A DNA stretch of 50,090 nucleotides from Akkermansiaceae bacterium (GTDB lineage: Bacteria > Verrucomicrobiota > Verrucomicrobiia > Verrucomicrobiales > Akkermansiaceae). The notes below the pieces were generated by a model, which ran no database searches, was not told the origin of the DNA, and saw only the letters and a program-made list of their open reading frames with translations. This document shows, piece by piece, positions 1 to 8,947 of the stretch (within the stretch, counting starts at the first letter, position 1; each line of letters begins with the position of its first letter). Made by a program: the position numbers and the translations under genes. The stretch lies in assembly GCA_021733795.1 (NCBI GenBank), contig JAIPKB010000018.1, forward strand, positions 1-50,090, read 5' to 3'.

Positions 1-803
1 CAACCGCCTTCTGCGGAAGCTTCGGTGACGACCATGCAGAGACCGGTCTTTTTCACCGAGGTGATGATTGTTTGCTGGTCGAGGGGCCACAGGGTGCGCG
101 GGTCGATGACCTCGCAGGAAATCCCTTCCTCTTCGAGTTGCGCGGCCGCCTTGAGTGCGAAGGACACCATCCACGAGGTGGCGACGATGGTGAGGTCCCG
201 GCCGGTCCGTTTGACATCGGCCTGGCCGAGGGGAATGAGGTATTCCTCTGCCGGCACCTCGCCCTTGTCGAAGTAGAGGGACTTGTGCTCGATGAACACC
301 ACCGGATTGTCATCGCGGATCGCAGACTTGAGCAGTCCCTTCACATCGTAGGGCGTCGAGGGCATCACCGTGATCAGCCCGGGAATATTCACGAACCAGT
401 TCTCCAGACTTTGCGAGTGTTGCGAGGAATTGCGCCGACCGGCCCCGCCCTGGGTTTTGAAGACCATCGGCAGCTTGACCTTGCCGTTCGAGAGTTGGTG
501 CCACTTGGCGGCGTGGTTGACGATCTGGTCCATCGCGATCGAGATGAAGTCGATATACATGATCTCCACAATGGGCCGCATCCCCATCGCGGCCGCGCCA
601 ACCCCGCAACCGGCGAGCGCGGCTTCCGAAATGGGGGTGTCCTTGAGCTGGTCCGTCCCGAATTTCTCGAGCAGGCCGCGTGACGAGCGGTAGAGGCTTC
701 CCCACCGACCGACATCCTCGCCGATCAGAAAGACGTTTTTGTCGCGGGTCATTTCCTCCTCGTAGGCTTGGCGGATCGCTTCTCCAAAAGTAATTATAGG
801 CAT
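1..803 (-). CDS. 2-oxoacid dehydrogenase E1 beta subunit (partial, runs off left edge)
   Basis: My translation from the ATG at 803 begins MPIITFGEAIRQAYEEEM, followed by RDKNVFLIGEDVG, the usual start of pyruvate/acetoin/branched-chain dehydrogenase E1 beta. Later family motifs are visible: DTPISEAALAGCGVGAA, the QGGAGRRNSSQHSQS stretch, and RDDNPVVFIEH followed by the EVPAEEY loop. About 267 codons are present of a usual ~325, and the C-terminus lies beyond base 1. E1 beta pairs with E1 alpha to bind thiamine diphosphate, decarboxylate a 2-oxoacid and pass the acyl group to the lipoyl arm of E2 in the cytoplasm. It lies 59 bp downstream of the E1 alpha gene in the same operon. The start has no SD sequence; the leader is C/A-rich. 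The substrate (pyruvate, acetoin or another 2-oxoacid) is not decided by the sequence. Confidence 0.93.
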   Translation of the reverse strand, partial: MPIITFGEAIRQAYEEEMTRDKNVFLIGEDVGRWGSLYRSSRGLLEKFGTDQLKDTPISEAALAGCGVGAAAMGMRPIVEIMYIDFISIAMDQIVNHAAKWHQLSNGKVKLPMVFKTQGGAGRRNSSQHSQSLENWFVNIPGLITVMPSTPYDVKGLLKSAIRDDNPVVFIEHKSLYFDKGEVPAEEYLIPLGQADVKRTGRDLTIVATSWMVSFALKAAAQLEEEGISCEVIDPRTLWPLDQQTIITSVKKTGLCMVVTEASAEGG

Positions 804-862
804 CTGTCGTTGGTGGTTCCAGGTTGTATGCGGAATGGATTTCGTAGCGGTTCGATCGTTTG

Positions 863-1855
863 TCAGAGAGTGAGCGCCAGCGGACCTCTCACCTGCGGGG
901 CGTTCGCCAGCGGGATCCCGACGTGATCGATGGCACACTCCAAGGTGGGGAATTCCTGTTGCAGGGCCCACTTCTCGAGAGTTGCCAGTTTTTCGACGAT
1001 GGCCTGCTCCATGGCCTCCAGTTCGGCGGGGTCGGTGCCACCGTCGAGCAGCTTTTTCTTGGCGCGCACCAGCGGTTCGTGCTGCCGGGCCTCGACGACT
1101 TCCGCGGGGTCGCGGTAGGTCGCTTCGGGATCGCCCACGTAATGCCCCCGGATCCGGTAGGTCACCGCCTCGATCAGGACCGGGCCCTGGCCCTTGCGGC
1201 ACAGTTCGATCGCCGCGTCGGCGGCGCGGCGTGATTCCTCCACATCGTTGCCATCCACCGTGATCTCCTCAAGACCGTATCCGCGGGCGCGCATCGAGAT
1301 CCGCTCGCAGGACACGAACTCCTTCACCGGCATCGCTTCCGCATACTGGTTGTTCTCGCACACGAACACCACCGGCAGTTTCCAGATGGCGGCCAGATTC
1401 ATCGCTTCGTGAAAGGTTCCGTGGTTCGAGGCCCCGTCGCCAAAAATACACATGCAGACCTGGCCGGACTGCCGCTGCTTCATCGCCAGGCCGAAGCCGG
1501 TCGCGAGTCCCAGATTGCTGCCGACCACTGAGCCGCAGTAGAAATGGTTCTCGACTGCGATGAACTGCATCGCCCCGCCCACCCCGCCGCTGCAGCCGGT
1601 GCGCCGGCCCATCATCTCGGTCAGGACCCCTTCCAACGAGCATCCTTTGGCCACGGCGTGGCAATGCGCCCGGTGGGTGGAGAGCAGCACGTCGTCGGGT
1701 TTCAGGGCTCCGCAGAACCCCACCGCCACCGCTTCCTGACCCTCGTAGGGGTGGTAGCCCGAGTAGATGAGGTCCTTCTTTTTGAGATCCATGCACTGCT
1801 GGTCAAACAGCCGCAGCAGGAGCATCTCGTCGTAGAATTTTCTAAGTTCGTTCAT
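863..1855 (-). CDS. 2-oxoacid dehydrogenase E1 alpha subunit
   Basis: This 330-aa protein is the full length of an E1 alpha subunit. The N-terminal YDEMLLLRLFDQQC and the GYHPYEGQEAVAVG segment match the family. The thiamine-diphosphate motif begins at GDGASNHGTFHEAMNLAA and ends in the ENN of VVFVCENNQ, the classic GDG...NN arrangement. The C-terminal half has the phosphorylation-loop-like YRIRGHYVGDPEATYRDP segment. With E1 beta it decarboxylates a 2-oxoacid. Its start overlaps the stop of the upstream cyclase gene (TGATG), so the two are probably translationally coupled. There is no SD sequence. Acetoin dehydrogenase alpha is an equally good family name, since the acetoin and pyruvate types cannot be separated by eye. 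Confidence 0.95.
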   Translation of the reverse strand: MNELRKFYDEMLLLRLFDQQCMDLKKKDLIYSGYHPYEGQEAVAVGFCGALKPDDVLLSTHRAHCHAVAKGCSLEGVLTEMMGRRTGCSGGVGGAMQFIAVENHFYCGSVVGSNLGLATGFGLAMKQRQSGQVCMCIFGDGASNHGTFHEAMNLAAIWKLPVVFVCENNQYAEAMPVKEFVSCERISMRARGYGLEEITVDGNDVEESRRAADAAIELCRKGQGPVLIEAVTYRIRGHYVGDPEATYRDPAEVVEARQHEPLVRAKKKLLDGGTDPAELEAMEQAIVEKLATLEKWALQQEFPTLECAIDHVGIPLANAPQVRGPLALTL

Positions 1856-2565
1856 CAGGGTTGTTCGGCTGTTTCAATGGCAATGACCCGCACCGGGCAG
1901 GAATCCAAACCTTCGACCGGCAGCGGCAGGATGATCATTTCGAACCGGGTTGACCGGAGTTGGTCCAGGTTGGTTAGCGACTCAACCATCGCCACGTTGT
2001 GCTCGAAGAGCATCACGTGCACCGGTTGGTCGTCCCGGCCCCGGACTTCGAGGCCGGTGGCATCGGTGGCGATGGTGTGGATGCCGATCTCTTCCACCAG
2101 ATAGTGGGTGGCCTCCAGCGAGAGCACCGGGCGGTCGTGCGCCTGCGGCGTCTTCCACAGCTTGTGCATGTCCGTCCGGATCACCGCGATGTCGCCTTTG
2201 CGCACTTCCACCCCGGAATCGAGGATTTCCTGCCGGGTGATCTCCTCGTCCTTCTGCTTGTGCGAAAAATCAAACAGCACGGCCTCGCCGATCAGGCGCT
2301 CAAGGGGATAGTCCGCAGCGCTCTTGCCCTCCTTGAGGTGGTGATAGGGGAATTCCACATGGGTGCCGACGTGCGAGCTCATTTTGACCTCTTGGATGAT
2401 ATACCAAATGTCCGCTCGGCGCTGGATGGCATGCGTGCTCGCCCGCGCGGTCTTCGCCATGACTTCGTCGGCATTGAAGGTCTCGATCTCGAGCGGAAAC
2501 TCCTCCTTGCCCGGAACCATCCGGTGGCTCAACTCAACCATCCGTCCTGATTTTAAAATGCTCAT
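1855..2565 (-). CDS. Cyclase-family (kynurenine formamidase-like) metal-dependent hydrolase
   Basis: This 236-aa protein has the metal-binding motif of the cyclase/kynurenine formamidase family (PF04199): HVGTHVEFPYHH, where the usual pattern is HxGTHxDxPxH. The aspartate is replaced by glutamate, which is a conservative change. The segments VELSHRMVPGKEEFP (N-terminus), RKGDIAVIRTDMHKLW and GIHTIATDATGLEV are also typical. Members hydrolyse cyclic amides, lactones or formyl groups with Zn or Mn. It sits between a cupin sugar isomerase and E1 alpha, so a lactone- or amide-opening step in the same catabolic route is plausible. There is no tryptophan-degradation gene nearby, so I do not call it kynB. 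It lies 21 bp after the isomerase gene and lacks an SD sequence. Confidence 0.88.
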   Translation of the reverse strand: MSILKSGRMVELSHRMVPGKEEFPLEIETFNADEVMAKTARASTHAIQRRADIWYIIQEVKMSSHVGTHVEFPYHHLKEGKSAADYPLERLIGEAVLFDFSHKQKDEEITRQEILDSGVEVRKGDIAVIRTDMHKLWKTPQAHDRPVLSLEATHYLVEEIGIHTIATDATGLEVRGRDDQPVHVMLFEHNVAMVESLTNLDQLRSTRFEMIILPLPVEGLDSCPVRVIAIETAEQP

Positions 2566-2586
2566 AAAGGTTCTTGTTCCGGGTTA

Positions 2587-3387
2587 TCAGGCGGTGGCGA
2601 CCTCCCGCAGCGCGGCGGACTCGGGAAACAGCGTAGGGTCGGTTAGAAACGGCAGCGCGGAAAGACGGTCGCGGATTGCCTGATAGGTCACCTTTTCGTT
2701 CAACTCGGGGAGTTGGCAGAGGTCCGCGGCCTGGAGCACGGTCAAGGGCAGCCGCTCCGGGTAGTTGGTGTTGAACACAGGCCGTCCCGCGCCCTGTGCC
2801 ATCTCGTAATACATCGCTCCCTTGCGGATCTTGAACGGGTCGTAACAGCCCTTCATGCCGTCCATGACAGCATAGGAGAAGACCAGCGGCTCGGGACCGG
2901 GATTGATCTGCAGATGCCCGTAATCCGGCGGCACCACGAAGGTTTCGCCCTCCCGCACCTCGACCATCACCGCGTCCTCGACTTTCTCGAACGGCGGACT
3001 CGCCTTCTGCAACAGGAAATGCCCGACTCCGGAAAGCACGGTGTAGATTTCCGGCGTGCCCATGTTGCACGGCTGGACGGGCGGGTGGAACTGGCCGGAA
3101 CTCTTGACATACTCGCCGCTGAAGACGCCGGGCACGAAGATCACGATGCCGTAGGCCACGTTCGCCTTCGCCCACAACGGCGCGTCCTCCCGCAAGTGCA
3201 GCGCCGAGGTGTAGCGGTAAACCACCTGATCCTCCTCCTGGATCGGGTTGGCCCACACCTCCTTGAGGTCGTGCAGCTTGCGCACGCAATACGAGGGATC
3301 ATTCAATCCCTCCCCGAGGATCAGCTCACATGTTTGCGTATCGAATTTCACCGGCAATCCGCAGGCGTTCTGAAGGTCCTTGATCAT
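2587..3387 (-). CDS. Cupin-type glucose-6-phosphate isomerase family protein
   Basis: This 266-aa protein matches the archaeal-type cupin phosphoglucose isomerase family (PF06560). The central block reads SSGQFHPPVQP, then EIYTVLSGVGHFLLQ, followed about 30 residues later by FVVPPDYGHLQINPG. In characterised members the metal is held by His, His, Glu and a distant His. Here the Glu of EIY and the late His (YGH) are present, but the first His of the usual GHxHP is Gln (GQFHP, codon CAG). It is longer than the ~190-aa archaeal enzymes, with N- and C-terminal extensions. The family converts aldose and ketose phosphates; the real substrate here may differ. It lies 44 bp after the E2 gene in the same operon. 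The leader is C/A-rich with no SD sequence. Confidence 0.75.
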   Translation of the reverse strand: MIKDLQNACGLPVKFDTQTCELILGEGLNDPSYCVRKLHDLKEVWANPIQEEDQVVYRYTSALHLREDAPLWAKANVAYGIVIFVPGVFSGEYVKSSGQFHPPVQPCNMGTPEIYTVLSGVGHFLLQKASPPFEKVEDAVMVEVREGETFVVPPDYGHLQINPGPEPLVFSYAVMDGMKGCYDPFKIRKGAMYYEMAQGAGRPVFNTNYPERLPLTVLQAADLCQLPELNEKVTYQAIRDRLSALPFLTDPTLFPESAALREVATA

Positions 3388-3431
3388 TGTTTGTCGTTGG
3401 TTTGTTAGGCAAGGTGGGTTAGATTGATGGG

Positions 3432-4166
3432 TTACTCCCCGACACTCCCGCCGAGGGTTTGGAGAAAGCGCGCCACCTCCGCTCCGTCGAGGATGCGGTG
3501 GTCGGCCGTGACGGTCAACTCCATGACCCGGGCCGCAACGAGACGGCCCTCCGGGTCGGTCCGCACTGTGGTCCGTGGTCCACCCACGCCCATGATGGCA
3601 CCCTGCGGCGGGTTGACCAGCGGCGTGAAGCGGGTGACGCCGAACATCCCGAGATTGGTGATGGTGAAGGTGCCGTCCGCGAAATCACCCATCGCCAGGC
3701 GCTTGGCCGCCGCCCGGGACGCCAGCTCCTTCAGCGCCACGCCCGTCTCCGCCACCGAGAGTGTCTCGGCCTTGCGGATCACCGGTGCCACCAAACCATA
3801 TGGCGTGTCCATCGCCACCGCCATGTTGACATGCTCGGGCTGGATCGCGGCGTCCTCGTCAAACCGGCTGTTCATGCGCGGATGCCGGCCCAGCGCCCGC
3901 GCCGCCAGCCAGATCAGCAGGGCCGTGACGCTCACCCGCCGGTCTTCCTCTTCAATCTCCGCATTGATCCTGCTACGCCGGGTCGCCAGTTGATCTGCAT
4001 CCAGCTCCCAGCTCACCGAGAACTGGGGGATCTCCCGCGCGCTCTGCAGCATCCGCTTGGCCATCGTCTTCTGCACCATGCTCAAAGGCACCCGCAGCGG
4101 CCCGGGTTTCCCACCCGTATCCGCTCCTTCATCCGCTTTGCTTTGTATGGCCGACTCAGTGCTCAT
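3432..4166 (-). CDS. 2-oxoacid dehydrogenase E2 acyltransferase, catalytic domain only
   Basis: From the ATG at 4166 this is about 244 aa. After a short polar N-terminus it starts directly with the catalytic domain (PF00198): PLSMVQKTMAKRMLQSA, then IPQFSVSWELDAD, and it ends with the active-site motif ADHRILDGAEVARFL (His and Asp of DHRxxDG). The ~80-aa lipoyl domain and the ~35-aa peripheral-subunit-binding domain found at the N-terminus of ordinary E2 proteins are both absent. Either a separate lipoyl protein is encoded outside the window or this is a specialised E2. The open frame extends to an ATG at 4208, but 4166 gives a more natural start (MSTESAIQSK). It is the first gene of the minus-strand operon. 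No SD sequence. Confidence 0.88.
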   Translation of the reverse strand: MSTESAIQSKADEGADTGGKPGPLRVPLSMVQKTMAKRMLQSAREIPQFSVSWELDADQLATRRSRINAEIEEEDRRVSVTALLIWLAARALGRHPRMNSRFDEDAAIQPEHVNMAVAMDTPYGLVAPVIRKAETLSVAETGVALKELASRAAAKRLAMGDFADGTFTITNLGMFGVTRFTPLVNPPQGAIMGVGGPRTTVRTDPEGRLVAARVMELTVTADHRILDGAEVARFLQTLGGSVGE

Positions 4167-4269
4167 CCGCGCCAAGCTAGGACAGGATCTGACGACCGTC
4201 AATAACATTCGACAAAATAATGATACTCCGCGCCCTGGTGGAGGGGGTGCATGAAAGTCGCGCTGGCTT

Positions 4270-7200
4270 TCATGGTTGGACGGGCACCATGGTGGCGCGC
4301 ACCCGGACCAGGAGGGTCGGGGGAGCCGGAGCGGTGGGGGAGGGCAGGGGGAGCCGCCAGGTGACGGTGGCGAAAGTGCCGTCCCCGGACGAGGCCACCC
4401 GCTCGGGGATGAATGGCACCCAGGTGGTCCCGTCGTCGGAACTCTCGCAGTCGATGGCGAGGTCGAGGGCGGGACTGCGATAGCGGCTGGTCAGTTCCAG
4501 GAACTCTCCGACGCGCTGCATCGTCAGGCCGGCCGGGGCATCAAGGAGGCGGGGATTGGTGCCAAAGGCGTACTCTGCGAAGTTGCCGCGGCCGTCGAGA
4601 TCGGGATCGGCGTCCGGAGCGGCAAGGAGCGGGTCGGCGATCTCGCTCGCACTGAAGTGACTGTTGAGCCAGCCTGCGAACTGTTGCAGGACGTCCGGGC
4701 CGTTCGGATCGCCGGGGGTGCCGCCCAGCGGGCTGCCGATGCCCCAGCTGGTGGCGAGGTCCCAGTGGTCCCAGGGTGCGGAGTGATCGAGAATGACCAG
4801 CGCGTAGCCGCTGCCGTCGGTGGCGGGGAACCAGCGGTCGTGGTAGGTGAATTTCAGGATGTTCTCGCCGACCGCATCGTGGAGTTGGAGCAATTCTCCG
4901 TCGTTGCTGAGGCGGCCGGTGTACTGGCCGGCGATGCGGGCGGGCGGATCACTGCCGTATCGCAGGGCGAAGGCCGCGGCATCCGCCACCACCAGGATGT
5001 GCGCCCCGGAGGCGAGGAAGGTGTTGGCCGGAAAGACAAAGTCGACGCCCGCCACGAAGCGGGCCCCGCCGAGGTCGAGGGTGGCGGGGCCGGTGTTCAT
5101 CAGCTCGATGAACTCGAAGAAGCCGTCGTTGTCGAAGCCGGCCGCAATCTCGGCCGCACTCGGGTTGGCTGGATGATAGTGGAGTTCCGTGATGCGGAGG
5201 AACTGCTGCAGATCGCCCGGTGCCCCGGCATAGGTCGTCGAGGCCGCCACGTTGCCGTCCTGGTCACGGATCGTGATCGTCTCACCGCGCGCCGAGAGTT
5301 GGCCGCGGTAGTTCCCCTGGACAAAGTTCTGCGCGTTGCCGGTCGGTGCCGTCGCCCGGGCGCGGAAGGCGTTGACGTCAGGTGAGAGGTGGAGCGGCAG
5401 GCCGGTCGCCGATGAGGGAATGACGGTGCCCGGCGTGAAGGTGTGCTCGATGGTACCCTCGACGGTCCAGCCCGAGACATCGACCGCGAAACGGTTGGGG
5501 TTGGTGATCTCGATATACTCCTCGTTCTGGTCGCCGGAGGCCGGGTTGAACTCGACCGCGCCGATGGCGAGCTGCAGGCCACCCGGCTGGGCGTCCGGGA
5601 TCCCGACCGATCCGGCGGAGCCTCCCACGGCATGCGTCTGGTAAAGATACACACGCCGTTCATCGAGGTAGTTGGTCTTGAGTAGGGCGATCGCCGTCGG
5701 GAAATCGCGAACGATGCCGTAGAGGGCGCCCCACTTGGCGAGATCCAAGGCCGCGTCGGGAGCGATCGCGGTGGCCAGTTCATCGATCCTGGCTTCGAAT
5801 TTGAGCGCTCCGCTTGGGGTGCCCGGTGGCTGGAGTTGCTCGTCCATCAAGGTCCGCAACCGCCGCAGGTACATTTCGCGGGTGCGTGGGTCGGTGACGA
5901 GGATATCGATCATCAGGTTGGGCGCGCCGCAACAGGCGTTTTGCGCGGCGCCCTGGAACGGGTGGGCGCGCCGACGTTCCGGGGGGAGTCCTGCCTCGAC
6001 CGAAAAGCCGTCCCCGCTGATCTCATCGTCGTAGAATCGATTTCCAAAGGTCAGATCCTTGTCGTGGGGGATCTGCAACCATTCGCCGGAACCGTTGGTG
6101 TCGCGATAGACGTGGAAGTTCTTGGCCCAGCGGTCGAAGTCCTGGGAGATGATCCCGGCGGTGGCGTAGTTGATCATCGCCGGGATGTCGATGTGGTCGA
6201 AGAGAAATTCCGCGCGGTTCGGGTTCAACGGGTTGACACCGTCGACCAAGGCCTGTAGATCGGAGTTGTCCTCGTTGTGACGGGTTTCCTTTTCGACGTC
6301 GGAGGTGGCTGAGGTGACGCCGTTGAACATCTTGTAAAGGGCACCTTCCGGGTCGAGTCCCCGTTTGCCCAGCAGATCGGCGTCAACCTGTTCCACGAAG
6401 CTGGCAACGCTGAAGAATGCGCCGTTTTGTTCGATCCGCCAGGTGGAGGAGTCGCTGGCGACGGCGCCCGCAGCGGTGTACGAGTCATAAGTGAGTTGGG
6501 GGCGGATGTAGGCCTTGTCTTGATACGTCGTATTGACGTTGATCTCGCTCACCCGCGGGACGTCGGGGGAGAACAGGAAACGATGGCCGGTGTTGAACTC
6601 GAACTTGTAGGACTTCTTGGCCACGCCTTCCGAAGTTGCGCCACGCACCCGCGTGAACACGTTGTCGTAGAACTGGCCAGCGAAACAGACTGACGAGCGT
6701 GTGCCGCTGCGCGTGTCCGCAGCGCCCGGCGAGGCGACGAACCAGAACAAGGTCGGCAACGCCGACGCGGCCGCGGGGTCGGCGATGATTGTTCCGAAAT
6801 ACTCCGGCGAGTTGGTGGGGTCGAGGAACGGCGGTTCGCGGCGGGATACTCCGGCGCTGTCCTCCGCGGTGACATACCAGCGCACCATGTCGCCCGGCCC
6901 CGAGGCGGTGTGCGGAATGGTGGCGCTGAACAGCCCGGTTCCCGAATTGTTCATCGGCACCGCCTGCTCCGCCCCGAACATGACGCGGTAGTGGAGCGTG
7001 GCTGAGGAAACCGGGTTCGCGAGCGCATCGACCTGCGCGCTGATCACGAGGTCGTCATTGTCCCCGGGAACCGGCTGCGGGGGATCGGTGACATGGCTGA
7101 TGAACGGCCCCAGCGTCGAGGGCGAGGCGGGGTTCGGCGAGCCGGGAGTCGGCGCCGTGAAAAATCCGATCATCGTCAGGTCACTCGCGAGCCCGTAGGA

Positions 7201-8787
7201 GATATCGGTGGTCTGAGGGGGAAAGTACGGGGCGAAAGAGTGCGCCACCGTCATGCCATCGGGCTCGACGAGGCCGAGAAACTCGCCACCGGCGGAAAGC
7301 GAGAAGTTGGTGTGGATGAAGCCTCCCGCATCGATGTAGTCGCCGACCTCCTGGTTCGAGGCAAACACGACGAGGTATCCGCCCGCCGGGACGACCACCG
7401 CCGGAAACTGCCACTTGTTGAGATTGTCGGCGCGGTCGGTGAGATGCCAGCCGCCGAGGTTCACCGGAACCGGGCCGAAGTTGTGGATCTCGATCCAGTC
7501 GGACGAATTGCCGTCGCCGTCGTTGAGGGTCGTATTGTTGCTGGCCATCAACTCGGAGATCACGACCGTGGTGGAGAACTCGACGACTTCGATGTTGAGG
7601 TCGAAGGCCGAATCCGGTTCGCCGGAGAAGGTGGCGGTGACGGTGTGATCGGTGGCGGCCGTGGCCGAGCTCGGCGTGCCGGTGATGATCCCGGTGAGCG
7701 GATCAAGCACCAGCCCACTTGGCAAGGCCGGGGAAACCGCGAAGCTCTCCGGCGTCGCACCGTGCACCGCGGGCGTGTTCGGTGCGCTCGGCACCCCGGC
7801 GATGTAGGTCGCGGGGCTGGTGGAATAGCCTTCCAGGGTCGAGCTGGCGAGGACCGAGAGGTCAAGGCTCGCGGTCTGATTGGCTCCGGCGGGAAACGAC
7901 GCGGTGATGGTGTATTCGGTCGGGGGAGAGGCCGCCCCGGGCGTCCCGGTGATGGTGCCGGTCACCGGGTCGATCACCAGGCCGCCGGGGAGCGGAGGCG
8001 CGATGCCAAACCCGCTTGCCGCGCCGCCGGTGAGGAGCGGGAAGTTCGGTACGATCTCGTGGCCGGCCACATGGACCGCCGGATTGGTCGCGTAGCCCTT
8101 GAAGATCGGGGTGGCAACCAAGACTTCCAGGTGGTCGATGGCCCCTCCGAAGCGCCCGCTGTTGAAGGCGGAGGGACCGATGCGCAACCGGACGTCGCCG
8201 CTGCCGTCGCCGGTGTATTGAAAGCTGTCCCCCACGAACACGACATCACCCGCCCAGGCCCCGGGGTTGTGAGTGTGGGTGGCGAGGACCTTGGAGGCGG
8301 GATCGAGGACCTCGATGCGCAGGCCGTCGGCGGCCGAGGTCTGCTGGCTGCCGACCTGGTAGACGGCGGGGCTGGCGTCGAACGACACCTCGTAGGTCAC
8401 CCCCGCGTCGTTCGACCCGGGAATCGCGGCACTCTGCGTGATGACATTGTCCTGCCAGATCATGACCGCGAAGTCCTGCGGGTTCACGATGCCGTTCAGA
8501 TGGACATTGGCGGTGTCCACCGCGTGGACGGTCCCCCCTCCCGCCTTTCCCCAGCCGGGCAACGCCCCGGAAAACGCCACCGCCAACCCGGATTGGTACT
8601 GGCCGCCGTTGAAATTTCCGGCAGGAGCAGTGAAGCCGTCGAAATCCTCGGTGAAGATGGTTTGGGCTCCGCCGGGAGAGGCGACGCCGAAGAGAACCAC
8701 CGCCGCAAGGGCCGCAGCCGCAGGGAGGTACTTGCCTGCCTTCATGACCGTGTCACGGAGCGGGATGAGGACGTTGACGCGGTTCAT
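4270..8787 (-). CDS. Secreted giant protein with Ig-like, lamin-tail and CotH-kinase domains
   Basis: This is a 1505-aa exported protein. A signal peptide ends near AGAQ-type residues 38-42; an alternative start is the ATG at 8745. Domains in order: an unnamed module (about 45-230) shared with the next two genes; two putative-Ig (He_PIG) repeats with the LVIDPVTGTITGTP signature (about 230-400); a lamin-tail domain beginning VVISELMASNN (about 405-520); an Ig-like segment; a CotH spore-coat-kinase domain (about 690-1060); two more lamin-tail domains (ITELHYHP, FEFIELMNTG); and a C-terminal part with DADPDLDGRGNFAEYAFGTNP. The CotH signature usually reads PWDxDxxFG; here it is PHDKDLTFG. The role is unknown; surface architecture or protein phosphorylation are possibilities. 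There is no PEP-CTERM tail. Confidence 0.85.
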   Translation of the reverse strand: MNRVNVLIPLRDTVMKAGKYLPAAAALAAVVLFGVASPGGAQTIFTEDFDGFTAPAGNFNGGQYQSGLAVAFSGALPGWGKAGGGTVHAVDTANVHLNGIVNPQDFAVMIWQDNVITQSAAIPGSNDAGVTYEVSFDASPAVYQVGSQQTSAADGLRIEVLDPASKVLATHTHNPGAWAGDVVFVGDSFQYTGDGSGDVRLRIGPSAFNSGRFGGAIDHLEVLVATPIFKGYATNPAVHVAGHEIVPNFPLLTGGAASGFGIAPPLPGGLVIDPVTGTITGTPGAASPPTEYTITASFPAGANQTASLDLSVLASSTLEGYSTSPATYIAGVPSAPNTPAVHGATPESFAVSPALPSGLVLDPLTGIITGTPSSATAATDHTVTATFSGEPDSAFDLNIEVVEFSTTVVISELMASNNTTLNDGDGNSSDWIEIHNFGPVPVNLGGWHLTDRADNLNKWQFPAVVVPAGGYLVVFASNQEVGDYIDAGGFIHTNFSLSAGGEFLGLVEPDGMTVAHSFAPYFPPQTTDISYGLASDLTMIGFFTAPTPGSPNPASPSTLGPFISHVTDPPQPVPGDNDDLVISAQVDALANPVSSATLHYRVMFGAEQAVPMNNSGTGLFSATIPHTASGPGDMVRWYVTAEDSAGVSRREPPFLDPTNSPEYFGTIIADPAAASALPTLFWFVASPGAADTRSGTRSSVCFAGQFYDNVFTRVRGATSEGVAKKSYKFEFNTGHRFLFSPDVPRVSEINVNTTYQDKAYIRPQLTYDSYTAAGAVASDSSTWRIEQNGAFFSVASFVEQVDADLLGKRGLDPEGALYKMFNGVTSATSDVEKETRHNEDNSDLQALVDGVNPLNPNRAEFLFDHIDIPAMINYATAGIISQDFDRWAKNFHVYRDTNGSGEWLQIPHDKDLTFGNRFYDDEISGDGFSVEAGLPPERRRAHPFQGAAQNACCGAPNLMIDILVTDPRTREMYLRRLRTLMDEQLQPPGTPSGALKFEARIDELATAIAPDAALDLAKWGALYGIVRDFPTAIALLKTNYLDERRVYLYQTHAVGGSAGSVGIPDAQPGGLQLAIGAVEFNPASGDQNEEYIEITNPNRFAVDVSGWTVEGTIEHTFTPGTVIPSSATGLPLHLSPDVNAFRARATAPTGNAQNFVQGNYRGQLSARGETITIRDQDGNVAASTTYAGAPGDLQQFLRITELHYHPANPSAAEIAAGFDNDGFFEFIELMNTGPATLDLGGARFVAGVDFVFPANTFLASGAHILVVADAAAFALRYGSDPPARIAGQYTGRLSNDGELLQLHDAVGENILKFTYHDRWFPATDGSGYALVILDHSAPWDHWDLATSWGIGSPLGGTPGDPNGPDVLQQFAGWLNSHFSASEIADPLLAAPDADPDLDGRGNFAEYAFGTNPRLLDAPAGLTMQRVGEFLELTSRYRSPALDLAIDCESSDDGTTWVPFIPERVASSGDGTFATVTWRLPLPSPTAPAPPTLLVRVRATMVPVQP

Positions 8788-8947
8788 GGAGCTGCTTTGG
8801 GAGGGAACGGGGCAAGGCCCGCAGGGACACCTGGGACGAAAGCGACTGAAGGGGCTACTTCCGTCCTTTCGGTCCCTATTGTCCCTTGCTTGCCGGTCTG
8901 CCGAGGGAGACCGGCGAGTCGCCTGAATTCGGGCTGAAGAGACTGTT

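Noticed and set aside
7093..8937. 614-codon open frame on the plus strand
   Set aside because: It lies antisense to the well-supported lamin-tail/CotH gene, is Gly/Arg-rich without any family motif, and is an expected result of high GC on the opposite strand.
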